DNA of 11,526 nucleotides from Thermoplasmata archaeon. Lineage in GTDB: Archaea > Thermoplasmatota > Thermoplasmata > Lutacidiplasmatales > UBA184. Position numbers and translations under genes: made by a program. The stretch is from positions 1 to 11,526 of the forward strand of contig JASHWL010000008.1 of assembly GCA_030044105.1 (NCBI GenBank), in the 5' to 3' direction. Shown one piece after another: positions 6,969 through 11,526 of this stretch; position 1 is the stretch's first letter, and every line of letters starts with the position of its first letter. Under the pieces are notes generated by a model. It searched no databases, was not told the origin of the DNA, and saw only the letters and a program-made list of their open reading frames with translations.

Positions 6969-7169
6969 TCAGGACTTCTTCCCCGAGGAACCGAGGCGCG
7001 CCCGCACCTCGGCTTCGGGAACCCAGCGATAGTTCGAGCCCTTCCGGACTTTCACCATGTGGTGGTCGTGGCGGATGTGCGCTTCGACCGGGCGTTCACG
7101 GACCAGTCCCTTGAAGGACACCGCCTCGAAGATGCGATTGCAGAAGGGACACTCTTCGTAGTCCGTCAT
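6969..7169 (-). CDS. C2H2-type zinc-finger mini-protein (paralogue 2)
   Basis: The 66-residue protein is a close relative of the one at 4241-4432. It has Cys7-x2-Cys10 (ECPFC), His31-x4-His36 (EAHIRHDH) and an identical MVKVRKGSNYRW block. By hand count about 42 of 63 aligned residues are identical. The DNA is also similar: the block 7023-7082 matches 4328-4387 in inverted orientation at about 50 of 60 bases, with an exact 18-base run. The ATG at 7169 is chosen because similarity begins at MTDY; the frame stays open upstream to 7346, but that extension has no counterpart. The C terminus differs (GSSGKKS). It converges on the CLC gene with a 60-base gap. No convincing TATA-like box is visible before it, only a weak AAAGC-type stretch near 7200. 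Function is unknown; nucleic-acid binding is inferred. Confidence 0.83.
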   Translation of the reverse strand: MTDYEECPFCNRIFEAVSFKGLVRERPVEAHIRHDHHMVKVRKGSNYRWVPEAEVRARLGSSGKKS

Positions 7170-7490
7170 CCGGAACGCGAGGGGAGCGGCCGGGGATGAG
7201 AGCTTTCCGCTTTGAGCTGGGCGGGCGGGGAGCGAGGCGGTCGATGCTCCGAGCGGCCCGGAGATGGGTCCAAGATGGAGGTCGACGCGTCGACGGAAGT
7301 CGCCCGTCCGAACGGCGCGTCGCGACCGATTCCTCCCCGGAGGCATACGCGCGGTCCCATGGCGACGGCTCCCGCCGAGCCGAGCCGAACCTGCCTCGAC
7401 GGATCACGGGTCGGTGATGGTCCTACGGCGAGTGCCGCCCACGCGCCCGCCGCGGGGTCTCGATCGAGCGGCCCCGCGGATACGTGGTCA
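7170..7490. other. Gene-free interval
   Basis: These 321 bases separate two minus-strand genes. They should hold the promoter of the mini-protein at 6969-7169 (right next to 7170) and the 3' region of the zinc-ribbon gene. Frames are open on both strands only because the DNA is GC-rich; their translations are arginine/serine/proline-rich with no domain. I see no tRNA, repeat array or clear TATA box. A perfect 14-bp palindrome, GTCGACGCGTCGAC, lies at 7281-7294. Confidence 0.5.
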
Positions 7491-8186
7491 TCAGCCGAGC
7501 GCCTGACCACACTTGCGACAGAAGCGCGCGCCCGCTCCGTCCGAGATCGCCCCACACCGAGGGCATCCGCGGTGGGCCCCACCGACCGGTACTTGAGATA
7601 GCGTCGGTTCGGCGGGTGGCACGCTCTCGATCGAGACGCCGCACTGGACGCAGTACCTCGAGTCGGACCCGAAGGTCGCAGCGCCGCACTTCGGGCAGGT
7701 CCGAAAGACGAGAGTTCCGCTCCCGGGCGCGGCTCCCGGCGCGACCGGGAGCTCCGCGCCACAGACGCGGCAGAACATCGACCCCGGCTCGCTGGTCCGC
7801 GCGCCGCAGCGGGCGCAGATCGGACTCCGGGCCGGCGGCGACAGCGCAACCCGATCGTCGTCCGGATTGAGGCGAGGAGGAAGCTCGGGGGGACTGGGAT
7901 CGTCCAGGTCGAGGTCGAGTCGCCGAGTCGAGGACGGCTCGTCGGGTTCGATGTCCGCGCCCATCACCCCCAGGATCCCCGGCATCGGGGTTCCGCCGAA
8001 TTCGTCGACGGCCCTCCGGACCCAGACATAGGTCAATCCGAAGCCGGCGAGGAGGGCGAGGGCGACGAGGATGAGCAGTCCGCTGGCCGCGGGCCACCCA
8101 ATCGCGCTGACGAGGACGATCGCGATGAAGGCGAACAGCAGGATCGCGACGACTGCGACGGAGATCAGGTAGGTCCGGAACTTCAT
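7491..8186 (-). CDS. Membrane-anchored protein with three zinc ribbons
   Basis: The 231-residue protein has two hydrophobic helices at about residues 7-29 and 33-56. An acidic, proline-rich linker (about 78-122) follows, then three zinc ribbons. Each ribbon has the same spacing, C-x2-C-x11-C-x2-C: Cys124/127/139/142, Cys164/167/179/182 and Cys208/211/223/226. Linkers of about 21-25 residues separate them. Such zinc-ribbon domains are frequent in archaea and often serve as protein-binding modules; the helical hairpin should tether them to the membrane, probably facing the cytoplasm. I do not recognise a named family for the full protein and no enzyme domain is present. The ATG at 8186 places a lysine-arginine start before the first helix, and a CTAAGTA box lies about 35 bases upstream. 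It is divergent from the VOC gene at 8321. Confidence 0.85.
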   Translation of the reverse strand: MKFRTYLISVAVVAILLFAFIAIVLVSAIGWPAASGLLILVALALLAGFGLTYVWVRRAVDEFGGTPMPGILGVMGADIEPDEPSSTRRLDLDLDDPSPPELPPRLNPDDDRVALSPPARSPICARCGARTSEPGSMFCRVCGAELPVAPGAAPGSGTLVFRTCPKCGAATFGSDSRYCVQCGVSIESVPPAEPTLSQVPVGGAHRGCPRCGAISDGAGARFCRKCGQALG

Positions 8187-8216
8187 CCGCGGGCCGCCAC
8201 CGGACGATCCGGCCGG

Positions 8217-8225
8217 ACTACTTAG
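8217..8225 (-). promoter_or_regulatory. TATA-like element for the zinc-ribbon gene
   Basis: On the minus strand this reads CTAAGTAGT, centred 35 bases before the ATG at 8186. The perfect 10-bp palindrome TCCGGCCGGA (8208-8217) lies between it and the predicted transcription start; an all-G/C palindrome of this size can occur by chance. Confidence 0.45.
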
Positions 8226-8280
8226 AGGGCCCCGAGCCGGCGCCTCCCGCGGACGTGAGCGGGTTCCGGGACGCTCCTCC

Positions 8281-8287
8281 TATTAAC
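8281..8287 (+). promoter_or_regulatory. TATA-like element for the first VOC gene
   Basis: TATTAAC is centred 37 bases before the ATG at 8321 and is the only A/T island there. It forms a divergent promoter pair with the box at 8217-8225. Confidence 0.55.
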
Positions 8288-8320
8288 CCGATGGGACGGT
8301 AGCTCGCGCGGGTCGACCCG

Positions 8321-8728
8321 ATGAAGGCAGAAATGAGCGTCATGCTGAACGTCCACGACGTGGAACGCTCCGTGAAGTTCTACAAGTCGCTCGGATTCGA
8401 CACGCGATGGGAGAACCCGGGCGACGACGGCCGCCTCAACTACGCGGGCGTCGGCATCGGAGACGCGGTGATCGCCCTTGGACGGATCCCCGAAGACCCT
8501 CGGTCCATGCAGAAGGACTACGCCGACTGGGTCAGCACGCCGCTGGGAGCGGGCGTCATGATCACCGTGGAGCTCGACGGGGTTGAGGACATCTACAAGC
8601 TCGCGAAGAAGGCGAAAGCGCCGATCGACTCGCCGCTCTCGAAGCGGCTCTACGGCACGGCGTTCATGATCAACGACCCGGACGGATACGTCGTGCGTTT
8701 CCTCCGGCCCACGGGAGTTTACGCATAA
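8321..8728 (+). CDS. VOC superfamily (glyoxalase/bleomycin-resistance fold) protein
   Basis: The 135-residue protein has the two-repeat VOC fold. MLNVHDVERSVKFYKSLGF (8-26) is the first beta-alpha unit, and FMINDPDGYVVRFLRP (115-130) is the closing strand with the DPDG turn. VOC proteins include glyoxalase I, dioxygenases and antibiotic-binding proteins, acting on small molecules in the cytoplasm. The usual metal-ligand glutamate in the final strand (normally DPDGxxxE-type) appears to be arginine here (VVRFL). It may therefore be a binding protein or use other ligands. ATG 8321 is chosen on the TATA spacing; an in-frame ATG at 8333 is a possible alternative four residues later. It stands alone, divergent from the zinc-ribbon gene and convergent with the antitoxin gene. 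Confidence 0.85.
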   Translation: MKAEMSVMLNVHDVERSVKFYKSLGFDTRWENPGDDGRLNYAGVGIGDAVIALGRIPEDPRSMQKDYADWVSTPLGAGVMITVELDGVEDIYKLAKKAKAPIDSPLSKRLYGTAFMINDPDGYVVRFLRPTGVYA

Positions 8729-8848
8729 TCCCCGCCTGCCGGTCGGAGCCGTAACGACTGTTGCGCGCACTGATGGCTTCCCCGGGGAAATTCCGAGCCT
8801 CGGGATCCCTTCCGCAGAGTCCCTAGGAATCCTTCGTCCAGGACGGCG

Positions 8849-9055
8849 TCATCGGTCTAGCCGGGCCCGAGTACGACGATCACGCTCAATCGCCTTGCGA
8901 AGCTTCATCGCACCGGTCGCCGAGAGAGTTGCCGCGAAGCTGGTAAGGGGCGGAGGGGCGGTCAGACGCAGGATGACATCTGAGAAGCTCTCACCAGCGA
9001 CCCTTCGACCTCGAAGCCTCCGGTAGGCTTCCTCGGTGATAGTGAGTGTTTTCAC
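8849..9055 (-). CDS. vapB: VapB-type antitoxin (COG1753-like), apparently without its toxin
   Basis: The 68-residue protein starts VKTLTITEEAYRRL and continues with GESFSDVILRLT, the hallmark of the archaeal VapB/COG1753 antitoxins. These bind their own promoter and neutralise a PIN-domain VapC ribonuclease. Start GTG 9055 is preferred because the family begins at this residue and an AGTATTG box lies 34 bases upstream; the frame is open 11 residues further. The C-terminal part (about 34-68) is basic and ends KAIERDRRTRARLDR. A VapC gene would normally follow at once on the same strand. Here only 120 bases remain before the end of the VOC gene, and they contain no complete PIN domain. The antitoxin is therefore orphan, or the toxin has been lost. 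Confidence 0.82.
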   Translation of the reverse strand: MKTLTITEEAYRRLRGRRVAGESFSDVILRLTAPPPLTSFAATLSATGAMKLRKAIERDRRTRARLDR

Positions 9056-9085
9056 GGACGCAGTTGTTCCACCGTACCTGCAGCT

Positions 9086-9092
9086 CAATACT
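9086..9092 (-). promoter_or_regulatory. TATA-like element for vapB
   Basis: On the minus strand this reads AGTATTG, centred 34 bases before the GTG at 9055. It supports the internal GTG over the upstream in-frame start at 9088, which would overlap the box. Confidence 0.45.
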
Positions 9093-9170
9093 GTTTCGTC
9101 ACGGCCGCACGATTGGCGAACTTCTAGTCCCTTCCCCCAACCAGCGCGAGGGAAGCATTGGCCGCCCTGA

Positions 9171-9193
9171 AATCGCGCTCTACCGTCGCGATT
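9171..9193. repeat. Inverted repeat before the small membrane-protein promoter
   Basis: AATCGCG (9171-9177) and CGCGATT (9187-9193) are perfect inverted arms around a 9-base centre. The repeat ends 10 bases before the TATA-like box at 9204, where an archaeal activator or repressor could bind. This is inference from position only. Confidence 0.3.
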
Positions 9194-9203
9194 GGACTCC
9201 CCG

Positions 9204-9210
9204 TTTAGTA
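9204..9210 (+). promoter_or_regulatory. TATA-like element for the small membrane protein
   Basis: TTTAGTA is centred 27 bases before ATG 9234, the spacing expected when transcription starts at the start codon. It would lie inside the gene if the TTG at 9192 were used, so 9234 is preferred. Confidence 0.5.
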
Positions 9211-9233
9211 TCCGTGCGCGGTGTTCGGGATTG

Positions 9234-9512
9234 ATGATCCTGCCCGGTCTGGTCTCGGTCGCCTTCTACCGGCGCCGCCCCACGGGCCTTCAGATCGCGG
9301 GCGGTCTCGCGTTCACGGTGGTCGTCTCGGGGTTACTAGGATACGTCCAGGACGTCGGCACCCCCCGCGTTTGGGAAAACGTCGTGATTGCCATCGTGGG
9401 CGGCGTGATTCTCTACGTCGCGATCCTGGCGTATCTCGTGTACGTCTATCTTCCCCGACGAGCCCGACGGCTGCAGTCCAACCCCGACCCGCCCGCTCAG
9501 TCCTCCTCGTAG
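9234..9512 (+). CDS. Small two-helix membrane protein, unknown function
   Basis: The 92-residue protein has two hydrophobic segments. The first is about residues 18-38 (IAGGLAFTVVVSGLLGYV), the second about 48-73 (VVIAIVGGVILYVAILAYL running to VYVYLP). Basic residues (YRRRP) precede the first helix and a basic cluster (RRARRLQ) follows the second, which suggests both ends face the cytoplasm. The tail is short and polar. I do not recognise the family and see no catalytic motif. The start ATG 9234 follows a TATA-like box by 27 bases; an in-frame TTG at 9192 would add 14 residues. It is followed by the convergent RibD-C-type gene after 69 bases. Confidence 0.6.
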   Translation: MILPGLVSVAFYRRRPTGLQIAGGLAFTVVVSGLLGYVQDVGTPRVWENVVIAIVGGVILYVAILAYLVYVYLPRRARRLQSNPDPPAQSSS

Positions 9513-9581
9513 ACTCATGCGCAACGCCAGCGGTCGGTCCGGCCCCGCGGGATGAACTGCAGGCGGAAAGTCGGAGCTCTA

Positions 9582-10172
9582 CTATCGGTACGCCTCGTAG
9601 TGAAGCACGAGCTCTCCGTACGGCATGTGCGTCGCGGACAGGAGCTTCAGCGTGGTTTGGGATTCGGTCGGGAACCAGTACCGGGGCCCGCGACCGTAGA
9701 CCACCGGCATCACGAGGAACCAATAGTCGTCGGCCAGGTTGCGACGGAGCACCTCGGAGATCAGGCGGGGTCCCCCTTCGATGATGATGTTCCCGCCCTT
9801 CTCGCGCTTGAGCTTCCCGACGATCTTCGCGAGGTCCCCCTTCAGGATGCGCGAGTTGTTCCAGTCGGTCTTCTTGACGCGGTGCGACAAGCAGATCTTC
9901 TCCACTCGGTCGAGGAACCGACAGTAGTCGGTCATGAACTTGGGGTCGTTCGGTTTTCGTGCCGTGAGCGCGAAGGTCCGGTGATGCCCGAGGAACGAGC
10001 GCCGGCCCATCACGACCGTGCTCACGTCGTCGAAGCGGTCCGTCCACATCCGCCGAAAGAATTCGTCCGGATCGTCCCGATCGCCGGAGGGCTTGTCCCA
10101 CCCCGGGTACTTGGGGAACTCGCCTCGGCCGTCGATGGTCATGTAGAGATTCGCGGTGACCTTTCTCGCCAT
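9582..10172 (-). CDS. Dihydrofolate-reductase-fold protein, RibD C-terminal family
   Basis: The 196-residue protein has the RibD_C/dihydrofolate-reductase fold. It opens with KVTANLYMTIDG, then STVVMGRRSF (NADPH-site region), KGDLAKIVGKLKREKGGNIIIEGGP and a closing PVVYGRGPRYWF. RibD C-terminal domains reduce a pyrimidine ribosyl intermediate of riboflavin synthesis with NADPH. Many stand-alone relatives have unknown substrates, and no rib gene adjoins. An insert rich in Asp/Arg (about residues 19-45) follows the first strand, as in many 'dihydrofolate reductase family' proteins. ATG 10172 is preferred over the in-frame GTG at 10205: the family start begins here, and the TATA-like ATTTAA box lies 40 bases upstream, only 7 bases from the GTG. 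It is a single gene divergent from the ABM gene. Confidence 0.87.
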   Translation of the reverse strand: MARKVTANLYMTIDGRGEFPKYPGWDKPSGDRDDPDEFFRRMWTDRFDDVSTVVMGRRSFLGHHRTFALTARKPNDPKFMTDYCRFLDRVEKICLSHRVKKTDWNNSRILKGDLAKIVGKLKREKGGNIIIEGGPRLISEVLRRNLADDYWFLVMPVVYGRGPRYWFPTESQTTLKLLSATHMPYGELVLHYEAYR

Positions 10173-10208
10173 TCGCCTCGCCTGCGCGGCTCCGACTTGC
10201 GTCACTGG

Positions 10209-10214
10209 TTAAAT
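10209..10214 (-). promoter_or_regulatory. TATA-like element for the RibD-C-type gene
   Basis: On the minus strand this reads ATTTAA, centred 40 bases before ATG 10172. It excludes the GTG at 10205 as the start. A weak GAGG lies just before the ATG. Confidence 0.55.
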
Positions 10215-10302
10215 GTCCGTGTTAGGCCGAATCCTCAGCGGTTCGCGTCGCTCCGAACGCAAGCCCCGTTGCCCCCGTCACGATCCTTCGCGAGTGCTCG
10301 GA

Positions 10303-10309
10303 CATAACA
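10303..10309 (+). promoter_or_regulatory. TATA-like element for the ABM-domain gene
   Basis: CATAACA is centred 26 bases before ATG 10332, which fits a leaderless transcript starting at the ATG. Confidence 0.55.
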
Positions 10310-10331
10310 ATCCGCGCGGCTTCTGCGCCGC

Positions 10332-10619
10332 ATGGTGTGGCTGCTCGTGAACCGCATCTCGGTCGAGACTCCCGAGGACGCCGACAGAGTGATCCAGGCT
10401 TTCCGAGGCCGAGCACGGAAGGTGGATAGTCAGCCCGGTTTCCTCGCGTTCGAGCTCTGGCGCGAAGAGACAGGCAAGGAAGTCGTGGTCACTACCCGCT
10501 GGAAGTCCCGAGCGGACTTTGAGTCGTGGCTCAACAGTCCGGCGTTTCACGAGAGCCATCAACGGGCCACGGGAACCCCCGGCCAGGCCCATGGATCGGC
10601 GTACGAGGTCGTCGACTGA
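10332..10619 (+). CDS. ABM-domain monooxygenase, IsdG-like (possible heme-degrading enzyme)
   Basis: The 95-residue protein is one ABM domain. Family features are VNRISV (6-11), the long helix ADRVIQAFRGRARKVDS (17-33), QPGFLAFELWR (34-44), TTRWKSRADFESWLNSPAFHESH (54-76) and a last strand YEVV. The three residues needed for heme breakdown in S. aureus IsdG, Asn7, Trp67 and His77, are matched by Asn7, Trp66 and His76, and the Trp-to-His spacing of ten is the same. IsdG-type enzymes open the heme ring with O2 and release iron. Other ABM proteins oxidise polyketides, so heme is the better but unproven guess. No heme-uptake gene is in the window. It is a single gene, leaderless by promoter spacing, divergent from the RibD-C-type gene and convergent with the second VOC gene. 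Confidence 0.85.
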   Translation: MVWLLVNRISVETPEDADRVIQAFRGRARKVDSQPGFLAFELWREETGKEVVVTTRWKSRADFESWLNSPAFHESHQRATGTPGQAHGSAYEVVD

Positions 10620-10623
10620 CTGG

Positions 10624-10640
10624 GGCCGGATGGTCCGGCC
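10624..10640. terminator. GC hairpin between convergent genes, possible terminator
   Basis: GGCCGGA-TGG-TCCGGCC is a perfect 7-bp stem with a three-base loop. It begins 5 bases after the ABM gene stop, in the 56-base gap before the converging VOC gene. There is no T run, so the role is uncertain. Confidence 0.3.
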
Positions 10641-10675
10641 AACCGACTCGGGCTGGAGAGGTCGTTGTGCGCGAC

Positions 10676-11089
10676 CTATACCTGTCCTTCGGGGGTCAGC
10701 CGGAGCTCGTTCCCGTCCGGGTCGACGATCTGGGCCTCCCACCCCCAGGGGCGCCTCGTCACCGGAAGGGTGAACCGGACTCCGTTCGCCTCGAGCGCGG
10801 CGCAGGCGGCCGCGAACTCTCCCGAAACCTTGAGATCGATGCCGCTGTTTCCGGGTTCCACCGGATATTTCGGATCGAAGGTGGGGATGTCGCAGAGATG
10901 GATTCCCCCGGTCCGCCCCTTGCGGCCCACGACCACCCAGTGTTCGTCGTCGCCGGTTCCCTGCTCGATCACATCGAGCCCCAAGCCCCGGGTGTACCAG
11001 TCCGTGGATCGCTTCAGGTCCGAGATGACGAGCGCAATGGACCCGAATCGGACCGATGGAAGCGCCCGCCGTTCCGGCTGGTCCGACAC
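10676..11089 (-). CDS. VOC superfamily (glyoxalase-like) protein
   Basis: The 137-residue protein has the VOC fold. VRFGSIALVISDLKRSTDWY (13-32) is the first unit with the usual F/WY ending, GLGLDVI follows, and AQIVDPDGNELRL (120-132) is the closing strand. Unlike the other VOC protein in this window it keeps the final-strand glutamate (NELRL), so a metal site is possible. These small enzymes or binding proteins act on low-molecular-weight substrates such as glutathione-like adducts or drugs; the substrate here is not readable. The GTG start at 11089 is supported by a TATA-like box 27 bases upstream. That box sits inside a 9-bp-arm inverted repeat, suggesting direct control by a DNA-binding regulator. 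It is not close in sequence to the VOC protein at 8321-8728. Confidence 0.87.
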   Translation of the reverse strand: MSDQPERRALPSVRFGSIALVISDLKRSTDWYTRGLGLDVIEQGTGDDEHWVVVGRKGRTGGIHLCDIPTFDPKYPVEPGNSGIDLKVSGEFAAACAALEANGVRFTLPVTRRPWGWEAQIVDPDGNELRLTPEGQV

Positions 11090-11103
11090 AGGGTGGCCAG
11101 TGG

Positions 11104-11126
11104 GCGGTCGATACTTAATCGACCGC
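11104..11126 (-). promoter_or_regulatory. TATA-like element inside a perfect inverted repeat (second VOC gene promoter)
   Basis: GCGGTCGAT (11104-11112) and ATCGACCGC (11118-11126) are exact inverted arms around the 5-base centre ACTTA. On the minus strand the centre contributes to ATTAAGTAT (11111-11119), a good TATA-like box centred about 27 bases before the GTG at 11089. A dimeric regulator bound here would block TBP, so this is a candidate operator. Confidence 0.5.
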
Positions 11127-11237
11127 TTGGGTCTCTCGAAACAGGTTAGCCTGAGACCAAAGAGAAGTCCAGACGCTCGCGCAAGTTACCTGGACCAGGG
11201 GACTCGGAGGAACGCGGGCGAGCTCTGGCGTTCGGCT

Positions 11238-11526
11238 CTAGGTGCCTCGCGCCGAGTCGGGCCCGGCCGCGCGCGGAGCGCTCCGCTCGCCGTCGGACTC
11301 CAACGCGGGAGCGTACCGGGCCAGGACGGCGCCGACCACCACCAGCCAGACGAGCGCGGGCGTGAGGATGATCCGCTCCAGCCCGCCGAATCCGACCGGT
11401 CCCCAGTTCTCGCTGATGTTCGAGGCGATGATCGTACCTCCCGAGACCGCGCCGCATCCGAACGAGAGTATCCGGTACCGACGCCACAATGGTCGTCCGG
11501 TCATGGCCACGCCGAAGAGGATCAGC
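11238..11526 (-). CDS. DUF998-like membrane protein, 3' part (truncated by window edge)
   Basis: The frame is open to the window's right edge, so only the C-terminal 95 residues or so are seen. The visible part ends one helix (LILFGVAMTG), then a short basic loop RPLWRRYR, a second hydrophobic stretch LSFGCGAVSGGTIIASNIS, the segment GPVGFGGLERI, and a last helix LTPALVWLVVVGAVLARY. A polar tail ending GPDSARGT follows. A YR motif before a helix and a GxxERI segment before a final tryptophan-containing helix recall the end of DUF998 proteins, multi-helix membrane proteins of unknown function. The match is from memory and weak. A GTG at 11510 lies in frame but would cut a helix in half, so it is not the start. 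Confidence 0.65.
   Translation of the reverse strand, partial: LILFGVAMTGRPLWRRYRILSFGCGAVSGGTIIASNISENWGPVGFGGLERIILTPALVWLVVVGAVLARYAPALESDGERSAPRAAGPDSARGT

Noticed and set aside
4241..7169. The inverted mini-protein genes as arms of an invertible DNA element or transposon
   Set aside because: The arms are diverged outside a 60-base block, start and end at the coding sequences, and no recombinase, transposase or target-site duplication is seen.
7281..7294. Perfect 14-bp palindrome GTCGACGCGTCGAC
   Set aside because: It is not near a start codon or a visible promoter, and by rough estimate one or two such palindromes are expected by chance in DNA this GC-rich.
7196..7601. Possible small genes on the plus strand in the gap after mini-protein 2
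   Set aside because: Overlapping frames give low-complexity Arg/Ser/Pro peptides; no ribosome site, TATA box or domain supports any, and one runs into the real zinc-ribbon gene.
8778..8789. Palindrome TTCCCCGGGGAA between the VOC and vapB stops
   Set aside because: It could be a convergent-gap structure, but it is short, loopless and of a size expected by chance; no link to a function is visible.
10240..10260. GGTTCG...CGAACG inverted repeat between the divergent RibD-C-type and ABM genes
   Set aside because: Only five bases pair without mismatch and the position is not aligned with either TATA-like box.

Overview
This is an 11.5-kb piece of a very GC-rich chromosome, most likely from an archaeon. 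I infer archaea from four signs. Most transcription units have a short A/T island (TTTA, TTAA or CATAA type) centred about 26-40 bases before the chosen start codon. Most of these starts have no clear Shine-Dalgarno sequence. One gene is a COG1753-type VapB antitoxin, a family common in archaea. Short proteins with C2H2 fingers and zinc ribbons are frequent. A GC-rich Thermoplasmatota lineage would fit, but no single gene here proves it.

Left part (1-4007): the window opens inside a sarcosine/N-methyltryptophan-oxidase-type flavoenzyme. A class II HpcH/HpaI aldolase and a very short MscS-type channel follow, each with its own promoter. Facing them on the minus strand is a probable two-gene unit, DNA-3-methyladenine glycosylase I (tag) and a class I SAM methyltransferase. 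The methyltransferase overlaps the channel gene tail to tail by 35 bases.

Middle part (4008-7169): a plus-strand set encodes a 63-residue C2H2-type mini-protein, a UspA-like protein and a CLC anion channel/transporter with a C-terminal CBS region. A second copy of the mini-protein lies just beyond the CLC gene on the opposite strand, so two inverted paralogues bracket the usp-clc pair. This is the most unusual arrangement in the window. A gene-free stretch (7170-7490) follows.

Right part (7491-11526): mostly single genes with alternating orientation. They are a membrane-anchored protein with three zinc ribbons, a VOC-fold protein, an orphan VapB antitoxin, a 92-residue two-helix membrane protein, a RibD-C/dihydrofolate-reductase-fold protein, an ABM/IsdG-like monooxygenase, a second VOC protein, and the 3' end of a DUF998-like membrane protein cut by the window edge.

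There are no insertion sequences, CRISPR arrays, tRNA or rRNA genes that I can recognise. The content looks like a chromosomal stress and housekeeping region and not an island. Four promoters carry inverted repeats, but in DNA this GC-rich several such repeats are expected by chance.
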